Source of the DNA: Dermacentor variabilis
Lineage: Eukaryota > Arthropoda > Arachnida > Ixodida > Ixodidae
Length of the DNA stretch: 64,000 bases
Direction of reading: 5' to 3'
NCBI RefSeq assembly: GCF_050947875.1
Contig: NC_134568.1
Location: 200,174,258-200,238,257, forward strand
A program made the position numbers and the translations under genes. This document shows, piece by piece, positions 44,840-58,049 of the stretch; within the stretch, counting starts at the first letter, position 1, and each line of letters starts with the position of its first letter. The notes beneath the pieces were generated by a model. That model saw only the letters and a list, made by a program, of their open reading frames with translations. It was not told the origin of the DNA and searched no databases.

Positions 44840-47150
44840 ACCGAGAAAAGCATAAATAACTACACGTGCCAATATTGATAGGATAAAGGCTCGAAAAAGT
44901 ATAAAATCTAACAGCACGCTATGATATTGGCCCCCATATTACACCAGAAATACTAATGTCACCGCCACGATACAGACGTCAAGATAGGAACTACTCCAAG
45001 GGCGATATTCAATAAGCGAACATACGAAGAAATTTTGGCGTAAAGAAAAACCTTACAAAAAATGGTAGGCGACCATAATCTTTGACTTAGGTGTCTCTCA
45101 GTAGCTCTCGCACCTCGGCTTTGGTGTTCGTTAGGTTAAACGAAGCGAACGTCTTTCTCCTGGCGCGATGTGCGGGCGAGGAGCGAGGGAGGGCGAAGAG
45201 GAACCGCAGCCCTCTTCGTGTAGGTGTAGGTGCTCACTACGTGTAGCCCCCTAGTGAGCGCTGCACGAAGCGCAACTTACGCGCCCTCTCCGGTGCAGAC
45301 GTCAGAGCATGTAACGAGCGCGCGCGCGGAGCTGTGGCGAGCTAGCGAGCACCTGACCGCCGGGAGAGGAGAAGCGAGAGAAGAGGAAGTGACGTCACAT
45401 TCGTTCTACTAGACAAATGTTCAGTCTACGCCAGAGAACTGTTTTCCATTAATTAACCTGTTAAATATCATGCCACGCTCTTGCCTGTGACGTCATTAGC
45501 GACGCCATTACTTCCGCTTTCTACTTCCGGGTTTCCACGAATTTCGCCAAAGTCGTGCTCACGTGCGGGTCTCTAAGGTCTATGATTCTGTGCTTTCGTG
45601 TGCGGTAATCAGTGATGTCTAATTAATTCTACGTATTCCATAAACTTTAGTAACTAAACTTGTAGCTAAACTTGTGCTCTGATATCATATCTATAATCAA
45701 ACCCATGAATTTTGTACTGTACTTTTTTTTCTGTTTTTCTTTTCTGATTTATTTTCAATTTCGTCCCCGGTTTCTCAGGAGGTGAACCGGAAGTGATGCG
45801 GAAGAAACAAGTGTCACTCGATGCCCGGACCACTAAAAAGCGTATTCTTTACTTATATCTTTGTGGCGCGCTCTGATTTGTCATCTCAAAGTGCATTGAG
45901 CCATTTCAGTGCATAATTGTATTTAGCGCGCGCTGCTGTGGAAGGCACTAACATTTGCTGTGCGGCGAACTTCTGCCTAATCTGTGATGGGCTTTGTTTC
46001 TATATTGGCACAACAGCCTTAATTTTCATACTCGTCATGATACTCTATTGGGTGTTAGCAAATAGGAGTGCAGTGTCCGTCCCTGACAATCGTCAGGTTT
46101 ATGATTGATGTGTTTTGAGCACTTCTATCGTAGTTTTTTTTTCTAGTTTCAGCTTCCTCTTGCTCATAGGGCTGTGGGTGATTATTTTTTGCAACGCTTT
46201 GAGGCTATAATTCTCCTTGCTAGAAGAAACAATGAAAAAAACGCCTAAGCGTTTCTAATTATCAAAACTTGTTGCTGCTGCCCACCTCACGAACGAAGCG
46301 GAGAATTGAACGAGCGCGCGGTCTTATATTTGTATAGCCACAGTGACGAGTAGCACTGGAGACACTTCGTTTTTGGTAAAAAAAGCTTGCTGCATAACGC
46401 TCATAAAACGCCACTATGTTTTTGTTTTGTATGCACAAAGCCAGTAACAGGCGACAGGCTATGGGATGACGACATGGCAAAGAAAAGCGACAGCAGACGA
46501 CAGCCATCGTCGTTTTATGACTGACTGAAGATGCTTATTCTAAACCCCAGACTAACATCAGTCCTGGGCGAAATGACGTCACTCGCGTCTTTCAGTCACC
46601 TCGTGCGACGTTCTTTTTATATTTCCCTCCTCTCACTTAAGAGATCCCTTAATAGGCATTTATTTGTGAACTCAGCGTAAGAATTTTCTTCGAGCCGGCG
46701 ACGGTCTTACGGTGTTCCGCATTTGCGCAGTAGTCAGGTCAACATGACGGCATGAAAAAGCCGGTCACAGTGGCCTGCCATCGCGAAGTGAACAATGTGA
46801 AGCATGCACTCGTGCACGACACTATGCGTGGTCACTAAAGAGCCTCGTATCATCAAGATCAGAGCATTTACGTCGCTCGAATTATGCTGCCTTGCGCGCT
46901 CTCACGGCGGCGCACAGTTCGATGACTTAGTTCAGTGCGTTTGGACGAAGCTACGACATTTGTGTGTAACTAGCGGTGTAACTGCATATCGTATGGATTA
47001 CACTGAAGGACTGAACGAACTTCACATCAAGGCCGTGGTGCTTGCCGCATACGGCTTACAACTCAATAATCATTTATTTTATGTATAACTTCCATATTTG
47101 CGTTCAGCCACAGCGCACGCATCCGCAACTTCCGAGGCTTCTACTATGCC
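44840..47150. other. No gene recognised; CpG-rich segment at 45110-45420
   Basis: The CpG-rich segment includes GCGCGCGCG and a TGACGTCA (45390-45397). A second TGACGTCA-like site lies at 45488. No supported exon. Confidence 0.35.
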
Positions 47151-47164
47151 TCTGTGATAATTCT

Positions 47165-48100
47165 GGCTTCGCATGTTTTAACCGCCCGCAAGAAAAGTAG
47201 AAAAATACGTATCGAGAAAACGGTCAGGCAAAGAGACCCAATCTCTCCATTTATACCCACTACATGCATGAAAGTATTCAAGGTATTAGACTGGGAAGGA
47301 TCAACAGTGATGATCAACGGCGAATATTTCTACAACCTTGAGCTTTCCGATGACATTGTCTTGTTCAGCAACGCTGGGGGAACACTGCAACAATTTATTG
47401 AGGACCTTAACCGAGAAAGTGTAAGAGTAGGTAGAAGAATGATAAGCAGAGGACGGAAGTAATGTTGAATAACCTGTCAAACGAACAAAAATTCCTCATC
47501 GGCAGTCAGCCTCTACAGTATGTACAAGAGTACGATTATCTAGTCCAATTACTCACAGGGAACCCTGATCATGAGACGGAAACTTACAGAAGTATAAAAA
47601 TGGGTCGGAGTGCATACGGCCGACATTACCAAGTCGTGACCGGGAGCTCACCGCTGTCGTTGAAAGTGTAGAATCATTACATTCTTCAAATACTATTATA
47701 TGAGACAGGAGCTTGTAGGTTAACAAAGAAACTTGAGAATAAGTTAAGCACCGTTCAAAGAAGCGATGGAACGAAAAATATGAGGTCTAATGCTAAGAGA
47801 GAGGAAGAGAGCGATGTGGATCAGAGAGCAAATGGGGGTAATGGTAGTAGAAATTAAGAGGAAAAATCGGAGCTGGGCAGGCCGTGTAATTCATAGGGGA
47901 GATAATCGGTGGTCCATTAGAAATACAGAGTGGGTGCTAGGGGAAAGGAAACGCTGTCATCGACGCCGGAAAATTAGGCGGCGTAATGAAATCGGGAAAT
48001 CTGCAGACATAACTTGAAATCAGCTAGCGCAGGTCAGGGGTAATCAGAGATCGCTGGGACAGGCCTTCGTCCTGTAGTGAACATAAAAGTACACCGATGA
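47165..48100 (+). mobile_element. Decayed RTE LINE, 3' part
   Basis: Plus strand: RQRDPISP (VREGDTISP block), FKVLDWEGSTVMINGEYFYN, LSDDIVLFSNAGG (FADD decayed to LSDD), then from 47462 LNNLSNEQKFLIGSQPLQYV, GNPDHETETYRSIKMGRSAY, and from 47790 RERKRAMWIREQ, WAGRVIHRGDNRWSI. All match the intact RTE (residues ~687-960) with frameshifts. There is no endonuclease. Confidence 0.9.
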
Positions 48101-48119
48101 CGTTCTGCAGCATCCAAAA

Positions 48120-48500
48120 TTCGTGCGGCATTTTAACGGACTGTTACTATTGAGCCGCAGCTCGCGTCGTACTGCGAGGCCGCCTTCACATGTTTACAAA
48201 ATGGCGTCGGGCGCCTCTTGGATACCACCGCCCCCACCTTGTCATCGTACTATATGTGCAGTGACTGCTCTGAACAAATTGCGTTAGTGTCGCAATATTG
48301 ACGACTTGAACCGATTTGGTCCGAAACCAGCTAGGATATTGAACCGCTATGTGCTTAGTGTACGGTGCTGTGCAGTATTCTGACGTGTGCTTGACCGTGT
48401 GTTCTTATGAGGCTGCTCAATTTATGCTGGCGCTGAGCATCGTGGTGGTGTTGACTGTTTAGCCTTGATTTCTAAGAGGTGCCACTTGTGCTATGACAGA
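48120..48500. other. No gene recognised
   Basis: No motif seen. Confidence 0.3.
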
Positions 48501-48504
48501 CACC

Positions 48505-48620
48505 GTAGTTAGGGGCTCCAGGCATTGACGTTACCAACCTATGATTTATTACTGGTCTCAAAAACTGAAGTGTACGCGCCTTTGTGCATTTCGCCTTTAT
48601 CGGAATGCGGCCGTCTGATT
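48505..48620 (-). mobile_element. Heavily decayed Ruka-like SINE
   Basis: ACACCGTAGTTAGGGGCTCC at one end and GCATTTCGCCTTTATCGGAA followed by TGCGGCCG at the other preserve SINE landmarks, but the middle is lost. Confidence 0.5.
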
Positions 48621-48624
48621 CTGG

Positions 48625-49495
48625 AAAAACAAACATTTGACCTACTCCGAGGCATCATCGTATTTTATCAGCTGAGGAGAAGCCAAGCAGAAGCGATGAA
48701 CGCTGATACGATGTCAAAGTGTGATAGGCAGCGAATCTTGCAGGTGTGGATGTTATGTAGTGAAGTTTGATGCCATAATCTGATAGTTTCGGTAGCCACC
48801 GCTTCTCTCCGCATTTTTTACGGCTGCTCTCCATACCCTCGACAGTGATCCTATGCGAAGGAAGCGTGCATTTTCGTTGTCGGTAGCCGGTCGACGACAT
48901 CGCCAACCAGCACCTTAGACGGTACCGGCTTCCGAGGGAGCTGGTATTGAACCTATGCGTGGCATTAGAACCGTAACTGCAACCGTGTGTAGCGCGATCA
49001 CGTGCCATACCGGTTAACGTACGGGTGCTGGACCCCTTGCCTTGAAGTTATACGAAGTATATATTATGAAGCTTTCTTTTTCATTTCCTTAATTAGTATC
49101 GAAATAAAGACATTTAGTCGCTTTGTAATACGGTGGTGGTGGCGCTGTATACAGGCGGGGTTAAGCCTGGCAGACCTGGTCGGCAATTGCTCCGACTGAG
49201 CGTCTTTTCCTGCGCCAAATATGTCACCATGTGTCCATAAGTCCTGTTTCGCGCAGAAATGTGAGAAGAATGTGTAAAACTTCAACTGCAATTATTTGAA
49301 CGGTGGTGCGGTGAACGGGCGAGTGCTCTTGCGCTTGTCGGTGCTGTAGCAGACGTGCGGAAAAGGAAGCTGTCGAACTTGTGCGCATTAAAGATGTCCT
49401 CTCTCTCTCTCTCGAATAGGTCCGGCCGGGTGTGCAGTGATTTGCCGTAAAAATATAGCCTCAACTACATATATATGCATGATGTGTGATCATGC
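48625..49495. other. No gene recognised
   Basis: A 117-codon minus frame (48655-49008) has no domain. Nothing is assigned. Confidence 0.3.
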
Positions 49496-49526
49496 TGCCA
49501 TCGCAACCCCTTGTCCTTTCCCCAGT

Positions 49527-49590
49527 ACAGGGTAGCCAACCGGATATAATCTCTGGTTAACCTCCCTGTCTTTCCTTTCTCTCTCTCATG
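49527..49590 (+). mobile_element. LINE 3'-end relic with (CT)n tail
   Basis: CAGGGTAGCCAACCGG, TCTCTGGTTAACCTCCCTGT and TTTCTCTCTCTC: the fourth copy of the 3'-terminal module. Confidence 0.7.
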
Positions 49591-49599
49591 CTGTCAGTT

Positions 49600-50925
49600 G
49601 ACCGTAGTTCTTTCACTGCTTGTCGTTTAATCTGTGCTTTGCTTCCTCCTCGCTCTCATACGACGCCGCAAGTTAAATGTGCTGCCACTTCGGTTGCACG
49701 CTTATCTCAACTCAATAACTTTTTGGCTAAGAAATTGCGTACGAACAGCGCAGCTTAGTGAATTCCGCGCCAGGAGCGTAGACAATGCTTACGTTTAAAG
49801 CTATTTCACAATATTTCTTGCGCTCAACCTGATATGGAACACATATTCCTTTGCATCAAAAAGAATCGACCACGAGATCAAGGAGCGTGAATATAACTAC
49901 AAATCAAACCCTTTAAGAAATGTCTTTATTATAAAACATTAAATGGAACAGAATGGGCTCCCCGTGGCTTTGTGCGCTTTCAAGACAACGAAACCTCCAT
50001 CGCGGATCTTTGACCCTTCCGGCCTCATTGCTGTTGTTTTTGTATGCTGATAATTTTTTTAGCTTGTATGCGTTAGTGTGGATATACACACTTTTTCCTT
50101 CTATTTATACTGCATGCGTATACTCCCTTACCTCTTTAATGTCATCTCTTGCTGGTGGGTAAAAGAGTAAACGAAGTGGCACATACACAAAACACACCGT
50201 ACTCACACAACGTGAGGACAAATATCAATTTCTAAAAATTAACGCCGCAGCGCGTGATTGTGGAGTAGGGAAAATGAATGTGCTATTCTAGCTTCATGCA
50301 AACACGCGGCAAACTATGAAGCGCATGGAGTCGCAAGCTTGTGAAATCGAGCACGATCCTTTGGTCGCGTCTTCTTGGCGCTTGGCGCGCAGAGGGTATC
50401 TATCCTGTCCTCCTCCTCGGCAGATTTCGTGGGCACGGCATGCGTACTTGAAATTGAACAGCGTCTGACCAAGCTCGTGTAGCTGGCATCCGAATTTTTT
50501 GCCGACTGATATTTCTCTGGGCGATCCTGACACGCCTCATATACCATTGTCAAAAACGAATCTGCGTGGAATGGATGGCCAGTAGTAACAATGTTAAAGA
50601 AGGAAGGGCGCAGTATGTGAAGCTAATACTCGTAGCCGTCCTGGGCAAACATCAGCATCACTATTTTTATCCATTGAGCAATGGATTTGTTAGCTGATAA
50701 TGCCTGCTTACTCCTAGATCCCTAAATATGCTTGAAATCGGTTGCCTTTATTGGAACTTCTTTATAGGATTGAAGAGAGGACCTCCTGCTACGATTTTTG
50801 AAGCAAAAGGTTTCGAGTGGTTTCTTGTTTCTGCGCCGTTTATATAAGAGGCACGATATATCGTGGACGACATCCCATTAGAAATTACAGGGAATGTGCG
50901 CAAGCCTCAATCCTGCGTCGAATCC
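49600..50925. other. No gene recognised
   Basis: Two overlapping minus-strand frames at 50294-50553 have no domain. Otherwise unassigned. Confidence 0.35.
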
Positions 50926-50929
50926 AAAC

Positions 50930-51246
50930 TAAGTCGTTCCCCAGCCCACATTGGCTGGCCATAATTACCAATGGGCAATAGAACCCAATATGTCAAAATT
51001 GCGCAAATCAAACATTGGCTACCCAAAATCACATTCTTTGGGGGTGCGAGGGCTTACCCCCTCCCAGGTCGCTCCTGCCAGCTCCCTCACAACAGACGTG
51101 GGAGGAGCTGCTCAGAACGCCGGATGAAAAACGACAAAAAGCCCTCGTTGCCTGAGCCGAAAGGGTCGCTGCTCGTGAGGGGCCATCCTAGGACTCGGGC
51201 CTGCCAGATAACTGAGCAGAATCTCAATAAAGTTGTTACCGCCACC
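50930..51246 (+). mobile_element. C-terminal fragment of an RNase H-type LINE
   Basis: Near 51095 the frame reads TWEELLRTPDEKRQKALVA, then a stop and AERVAARE, then an untranslated end with TCTCAATAAAGTTGTTACCG (AATAAA at 51226). This fits the extreme C-terminus of RNase H-bearing tick LINEs. Confidence 0.6.
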
Positions 51247-51335
51247 TACAGGGAATGTGGCTGCACGATGTTACCAGTTCGATTCAGGCTACGTGTTCTT
51301 ACGATCAAAGAACAACACTTTCGTGAAGAGCATAT

Positions 51336-51960
51336 ACAGGGTCTCCTAACTACCATGCACCAAGATTTAAAAATATACAAAGGTCGCGCAGCTGGGCAGA
51401 ACCAAGGTAATGTTGTTAGCCGTCGCTTGCAGATACTCAGATTATTTTTTGCATTCCGCCTAACTACATGATTCGTCTTAATGAATTAATGAGTCAACAT
51501 ATCGAATATTATAATTAGATTAGAAGAGTGAATGAGAAAATTGTAGAGCAACACAAAGAACTCCCGATACAGCTTTTTGTTGCTCAATACGTGCTGCACA
51601 AAGTGTTTTTCCGAGCGTGAAAGAAGCCCGCGAGCACACGCCAAGTGTCTATAGCGGCCATTCGCGCGGCACATTTATAAAAACACTTTTATGTAGCACG
51701 TATTGAGCAACAGTCAGCTGTATCGGGAATTCTTTGTGTTGCTCTACAATTTCTTATTGACTATTTTCCTCTAATTATGATATTTGAGAAATTGAATAAT
51801 TAATTAAGACTAATTATGTAATTAGGCGGAATGCAAGAAATAATCTGAGTCTCTCCTATCGACGGCAAACATTACTTTGATTCTGTCCAGCTATGTGGCA
51901 TTTGCATATTTTAAAATTTTGGTACATGCTAGTTGGGACTCCCTAGCTGTATACGGGATG
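51336..51960. mobile_element. Large foldback element
   Basis: The left arm (51336-51612) and right arm (51682-51960) are imperfect reverse complements over ~275 bp, sharing GATTATTTNTTGCATTCCGC, TTGTAGAGCAACACAAAGAA and GTTGCTCAATACGTGCT blocks. A ~70-bp spacer separates them. No ORF, so probably a non-autonomous DNA transposon. Confidence 0.8.
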
Positions 51961-51969
51961 CTATGACGA

Positions 51970-54640
51970 GTAAAATCGTCGCCTTATGTAATGTAATCTT
52001 ATGATGCACGCATCTTGTTATTGAAGATAGACGCACGCACACATGACCAGCTTCCGAGATTTGAAAAAAAAAAGGGCGAGTAAGGTAGGATTTGGGGATT
52101 GTAAATCAAATCGGCGAGCCTTAGTTAAAGAATTAGTGTTGCAGTTATTGTCGCACATTCACTGATGTCCGCCGTCGCCAGTAATATGTTGCCGAGAAAA
52201 AAAAAAGGAAATCTAGTATTACCACCACTACACTGTCTTCAAAATCAATGGGGCTATACTTCTGTTTAAAGCAAGAACACGCACAGTCAGCGCATCAGGC
52301 AGAATATTATGATATCGTCCAGCAACAAGCTTTAATGAACTTCGTATCTTGTAGCCGGCTTGGCGACAAATATGCCAAGCCGACCCTCTCCGTGAAGGTC
52401 TTTCCAAGCGTCCTCTGCGTTGCGGCGTATTCCGGGTGCATGCGGACCGCCTTTAGTGCGTGAACTGCAAAGAAAGCCGAAATAGCCGCTGCTAAACAAG
52501 AGAGTCACGCGTGAATCATCACTGAAAGAAGACACAACGATTTAGGCCGGCTACGGCTGGCCTGGACAGCCTGGGGAAACGGAAGGCGTATTCATTCGCG
52601 TCAAAAGCCAGTTCGAACGAGGTGCCAGGAGCCTCTGGCTTTTTGTTTTCCCTTGTCGTTAACGAGACAGTTGTTTTTAGCGCGAAAAATCGTTCTTTGC
52701 TCCATTAGCCTGTCCTTAGCTTCCGCTTCTCTTCTTGAGTTGCGGTGGGCCCGTGTTCTCTTTCGTTCGTGCTGCCCTTTCGTTTTTACGCATTTTTCGT
52801 TGATGCTATTTCCGTGATGGAAAGGTGCCGGGTTTGAGCGAACGACGTCATTGAGAAGAGTGGCGGGTTTCCTCGACCCGGCAAGAAGAAACAGCGCGCA
52901 ACTCTTAGGTAACTTTGGCGCTGGACGTGACGCAATTAGGGCGCTTTTAATGTTGACCGACCAGAGCGTGCGCGCAACTTTTGTCAGGAGACCCACTCAG
53001 AGATAAGGTATCTCTGATGAATCACTGCGTAGCCAGGCGACGATAAAGACGGCATTCATTGTTAGCACCAGTGAGGATTTAGCAAGAGTTGCTGAATTTT
53101 CACTCCTCTTGTACCTTAGTTTCTTGGCTATAATTAGCTGCTGACAGTGCTATGGCCTCGACAGCTGTAGGCCTGGCACCTTCTACAACGATATACTATG
53201 TCGACAGTTTGTCATCCTGTGTGCAAGCGGCTCAACTATAGATGACGACTTCATTTTTGTACATTGTCCATGAATATCCGATTTTATACAGAACGCAACG
53301 TACCTACAATTCGACGTCATAATTCAGGCATACCGTGGTTTTTCGTTTTCTTGCGCATTAATCGTGCATTTTTCAGTATTCGCTCGCCTGCGGGCATGCT
53401 CTCTTCTGATGAAAGAGAGAGAGAGAGAGAAACTTTCGATGTTGAAGCAGCTATGAGCTTGTTCGATCGCAGTTTCTGCTTCCAGTGGCTTCGACTGCAG
53501 AGCAATGATTGTTTTCCATAACCGATGAGGAATTGTTTACTTGAGTTAACCATAAATGCTGCTACTGGTCCAGGTCGCGGCACCAACGTCTTATCGAACA
53601 AATAGAAAAATCTCACAGAATATCTGTACAGTTGCTTTGGCGAGGCTGCGTGATCTGGCTGGTTATCGCTGTGCTCTTTCCCTCCATCGAAGAGCTCTTG
53701 GAATCAAAGCGTAAAAGCTCTGAAACCCACAGGGCACATCGTCACGTCGCGTATGCGTGCTCGTAAGTGGTCTGCAAATGCTATAGCGAAGTGTATAAAA
53801 ACGCAAGAGAATAAATAAATAAAAAAGAAGACAGGAAGAAAAGAAAACAAAGCTGATGCACTCTAAAAATTTTCACAATCTTACGGATGTTTGTTTATCT
53901 CATGGGTAACACCGCTACCCTGTGGCCTTTAAAATGTTTTATAGACTACGACAGTGTGCCCTAACTAGACGTGCGATGAGAAAAAGCTTGGCTGAAAGCT
54001 ATGTAATAATTCTGACAGCCTTGGGCACACAAAAATATCCGACAGGAGATCTTCACAGCGATAGCTTTGAATGTGTATTTAATGAGCCTTTCGTGCCGTC
54101 TGTCACAGCTATCATCACTTTTGCTTGCCAGGAAAAGTCGACAGATTAATAGTAAATATACAACTGGATTGCCTGCGGGAACTGTTATAGGGGAATGTGA
54201 TGACATGGAGGAATAAGGTGTATTATTCTGTTACACCCTTCAGAGCAGAAATGAAGGTGTAATGGTTGATCAGTCTGGATAAAAAAATGACGGAATGTTT
54301 ATGTAGCTTTCTCATGAGGACTCCGGTTACGCTTGTGGTGTGTGTGATAGGTAAAGTGATGCACCACTGTCTAATACATCGTGGGATATTCGGGGAATGA
54401 CTTTATGCTGCCGTCAATGTGTAAAAAGTTAGCGGACGTACGCCTGTCTTATCATTCACGGCAACACTGCGAAAAACGTGGTAATTTCTTAAAAGAGTTG
54501 TCACCGTCATATCTGAGGACAATCGTCAACTTGCGTTTGCAATACTTGTGAAGAACGCACATACTCAGCCGGTGCGTCTATGTATTCGCTAATTTCACGC
54601 TATAGAGCCGAGAGAAACGGCATATAACTTCGAGCATCTA
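51970..54640. other. No gene confirmed
   Basis: A 131-codon minus frame (52601-52996) is basic in its second half but has no motif. A (GA)n tract lies at 53413-53430. I recognise no gene or repeat. Confidence 0.35.
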
Positions 54641-54699
54641 CTGCTATGGCGCATAGCCCAAGGAAAATCTCCAGCAGTATGGCAGATGAATTGAGTTCT

Positions 54700-54894
<195 letters not shown>

Positions 54895-55129
54895 TGGAAG
54901 TAGTTTTTCGGATCCGGTGTTTAGTAAATTGAAAGCGAAAGAAGTGCAGGCGCCCGTAAAAAACTACTTTCGACGTTTTTTTTTTCTTTAAGGAACTAGC
55001 TGGAACGGCAATGCATTTCGTCGGACACTTTCGAAATTGACATCTCTAAACTGGTACAGTCCTGAGAATTCGTTCCGAGTGGATACGCCTTGCGAACTCA
55101 CCGGCTATAATTCGTAGATTGAACTAGTG

Positions 55130-55300
55130 GGCGTAATGTTAATAAATGGAAAAGTAAATTAACGTAAGTATGCTAATTAGTTAATTAAGTATTTTGATTT
55201 CTCATAGAAGTAATGGCTGCCTGATCTTGTAGTTCAGATAAAGGATTAGAATTGTGCTATCTGCCACTGGCAATTCTTTAAATATTTCATGCAGCCAAGG
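55130..55300 (+). repeat. AT-rich dispersed repeat, copy 1
   Basis: CTAATTAGTTAATTAAGTAT, GTAATGGCTGCC and ATTGTGCTATCTGCCACTGG recur in diverged form at 56460-56635. Probably part of a MITE family. Confidence 0.5.
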
Positions 55301-55307
55301 AAAAAAA

Positions 55308-55597
<290 letters not shown>

Positions 55598-55737
55598 CAC
55601 CTTGTATATGCACACGCACATAGTATACTTTTTTTTGTACAATATATCCACAGTTTCTCCGAAAGAACTTGGAATTTGCTTTTCGCGCTTGTATTGTTTT
55701 CTCGGGTGTTTTGTTAATTCCATTTCGCTTAATTTCG

Positions 55738-55800
55738 ATCGCTAAGTATCTCGTTCTGGTGCTGAGCCTGATATCGTGGGTTCGATTCCGAGTGAGAAGG
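55738..55800 (+). mobile_element. Possible tRNA-like fragment
   Basis: GTGGGTTCGATTCCG gives a good B-box (GGTTCGATTCC), with CGCTAAGTATCTCG upstream as a poor A-box. Tentative. Confidence 0.35.
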
Positions 55801-56116
55801 ACCGCATGTATACCGATAGAAGCAGAATGCAAAAACGCTTGTATACCGCCGAAGTTTCGGTGCTCGTTGAGGAGCCCCCTTAAATGGTCAAAATAATTTC
55901 CAAGTTCTCGACCTTCCGGCGTCTCCGGTAACCCCAGTGTAAATTTCGCAGTTCATCGTCATCGCAACCTTCATCGGAAGCCCGTTTGTGTCCAACCGCA
56001 GGGGCGTCAAACTGGGCTATAATTCGGACACCGAAATAATAGTGCTTATTAAGCGAAACGCTTATCATTTGCTGGCAATGGCACTGTGCCTCACGTCATT
56101 CTCAACTTATGCGCAG

Positions 56117-56206
56117 CGTACCGGTGGCGGCGCCTCGTCTCGCTATGGCGGCTCCGGAAACTACTCGGCCAACTGCACGGCGGCGCGGAGTTCCACCTAC
56201 GGCTCT
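56117..56206 (+). CDS. Exon of an unrecognised Ser/Gly/Tyr-rich protein (first exon visible)
   Basis: The gene is predicted from three exons that join in frame: 56117-56206 (90 nt), 61131-61408 (278 nt) and 62560-62896 (337 nt), giving 235 codons. This exon follows a good acceptor (ATTCTCAACTTATGCGCAG) and ends at TCT|GTGAGT, phase 0. It encodes RTGGGASSRYGGSGNYSANC then TAARSSTYGS. The Tyr/Gly/Ser style continues directly in the next exon, which supports the join. The protein is low-complexity and I recognise no domain. It could be the disordered N-terminal part of a larger enzyme or a structural protein. An in-frame Met at about 56079 (MALCLTSFSTYAQ) would be an alternative start, but the splice acceptor looks more likely. 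Upstream exons lie elsewhere. Confidence 0.6.
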
Positions 56207-56459
56207 GTGAGTGCTTCTCGGTGCGGCCGCCGTGGATAAAGTGGCTCGTCGCACCACGCTGAAATCGCGGCATCGCTCAGCGTGGTGTCACTAGGGCCGA
56301 CGAACAGCAGAGGCTTGTTTGCGCATCTTTGACGAACGGAAAACAGCCCACACGAAAACGCGGACATCGGGAGAAATGCGCTGTGTTGTCGTCTCCGCAT
56401 CTGTTCCCGTTTCCGCGTGCGCGCTGTTTCTCATTCGTCCAACTAAAGAGGGCTAAGTT

Positions 56460-56635
56460 AAAAATAAAGTTAAGAAGTTAATTGGTGATTTTTTGTTAAT
56501 TAGTCGATTATGCATCTGAATTTTCTTGTGCAAGTAATGTCCGCCTCTTCGAGTAGACCAGCTCATGGACTAAGTTGTGCTATCTTCCAGGCAATTTTGA
56601 ACACTTTTTGAAAGTGTTCGCTGCAACGCCCTGTA
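56460..56635 (+). repeat. AT-rich dispersed repeat, copy 2
   Basis: TTAATTAGTCGATTATGCAT, AGTAATGTCCGCC and GTTGTGCTATCTTCCAGGCA align with copy 1 at 55130-55300. It contains a hairpin GAACACTTT-TTG-AAAGTGTTC at about 56594-56614. Confidence 0.5.
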
Positions 56636-56639
56636 TAGG

Positions 56640-58045
56640 CGGCTACCGCTGGTGTTTCAACCGGAGTGCGAGGCGTTGAAAGTTAACTGGTTGAGCTTCA
56701 AAAGTTTCGTTCAAAAATTCGTAGCTGCGCAAATATTGGACGAAGTGGACAGAATTTGCGTGTTTAACGACGCGAAGTCAAAATTAAATACCGTGCAATA
56801 TCCTCCTGAGTTCCGAGCTGAAAGTTTACAGATTTTTGTGAGCTTTGCAGAAATTGATGTTTACGTTACAGAGACGAAAAGTGAATTTTAGTATTTCACA
56901 ATTATCGGCCGTTTTAGCACAGCATGATGTCCAATGTATTGGACACTGGAACTCCACCCGGTCATTTTTGGGGTAGTGGGTATGCAGTAGCAAAGGGCAA
57001 ATTTAATATTAAAAATGGCTTCAAAAGTGCAAAATCTGTTCATTATTCAAAATTTCATCACAGAAAGAGAACGAGCGATAAAGTATGAGAAATAGAACTT
57101 ACTTTTTCGGCGGTCGCCGTAGAAAGCCGTGTTGCTGAATGCCACCATTGCAAACACCCCTGGTGGCCAAACTACTAATGCATTTTCAACAAAACTTCGT
57201 AGGTGGCGCTAGTAGGCGTCTAAAATATTGGACCATACGGTTTTACGGGCTAAAACATGCTGCGGCCTGGGTAGTGGCGGAGTATTTGATGTCCAATATA
57301 TTGGCCAAATGCCCCACAGCCGGAACTCAGGAGGATATAGGTTAGTGCAGTTCACTCACTACGAAATTCGTTGACATATTACGAAGTCGAAGGTGATTGT
57401 TATCCGAGGCAAAATTATCTTTCGAAATTCTTCTTAAGATCATGCGGCTGTAAATATCTGGTCCCCAAATCTCCAGTACAAGATACCGCCGAACAGCGTC
57501 ATCAAGCCCGCCTAACGATTTGATCGACACGTGGATGAGGCAGTGTTTTGTCCAACCTGCTGATAAGGCAATGTCAGCTCCGGCATGTCGCGAGCGTCGC
57601 AAGTTGTGTACTACGTTCGCTTTGCGCCACGCCTCCATCAAGGCTCGCTGGGTGCATACTTGCGACGTGATTGTTTTAGATCGCTTTCATTCTTTTCTCA
57701 TCATCTATCGCAACGAGGGACTGATACCAGCGATAATTTAGGCGTGCCTGCAAGCGAATGACGAAGTGCAAAAATATAAATGAAAACTGTGATCATCGTT
57801 ACATGTAATACGGCCCCTGGATCCATATCTTTCGAAAAAGAAAAAAAACAGTCCCTTTCTTTCTATTCCTTTTTATCGTCTGCGGCGCCGAGTGCCTAAT
57901 CCTGGCGATAGCGACACTGCAGCTTCGCTCTAGCCAATTACTGCGAAAAACGAAAAGAATGAAAAAAAAAATGACAACCATTCCACTCTGTAGAGATGGA
58001 ATGGCAGCGAAAGCTGACGACAGTCAAAGCTCTCAAACGAAAAGC
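56640..58045. other. Intron sequence, nothing recognised
   Basis: Lies within the predicted intron 56207-61130. Short ORFs only. Confidence 0.4.
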
Positions 58046-58049
58046 AAAG

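Noticed and set aside
52601..52996. 131-codon minus ORF with a basic second half
   Set aside because: No recognisable motif, and neighbouring frames are open too. It could be part of an unknown repeat, so not called as a gene.
55988..56116. In-frame extension upstream of the exon at 56117 (LGYNSDTEIIVLIKRN...)
   Set aside because: The composition differs from the exon, and a good acceptor (CTCAACTTATGCGCAG) lies exactly where the Tyr/Gly/Ser style begins, so it is probably intron.
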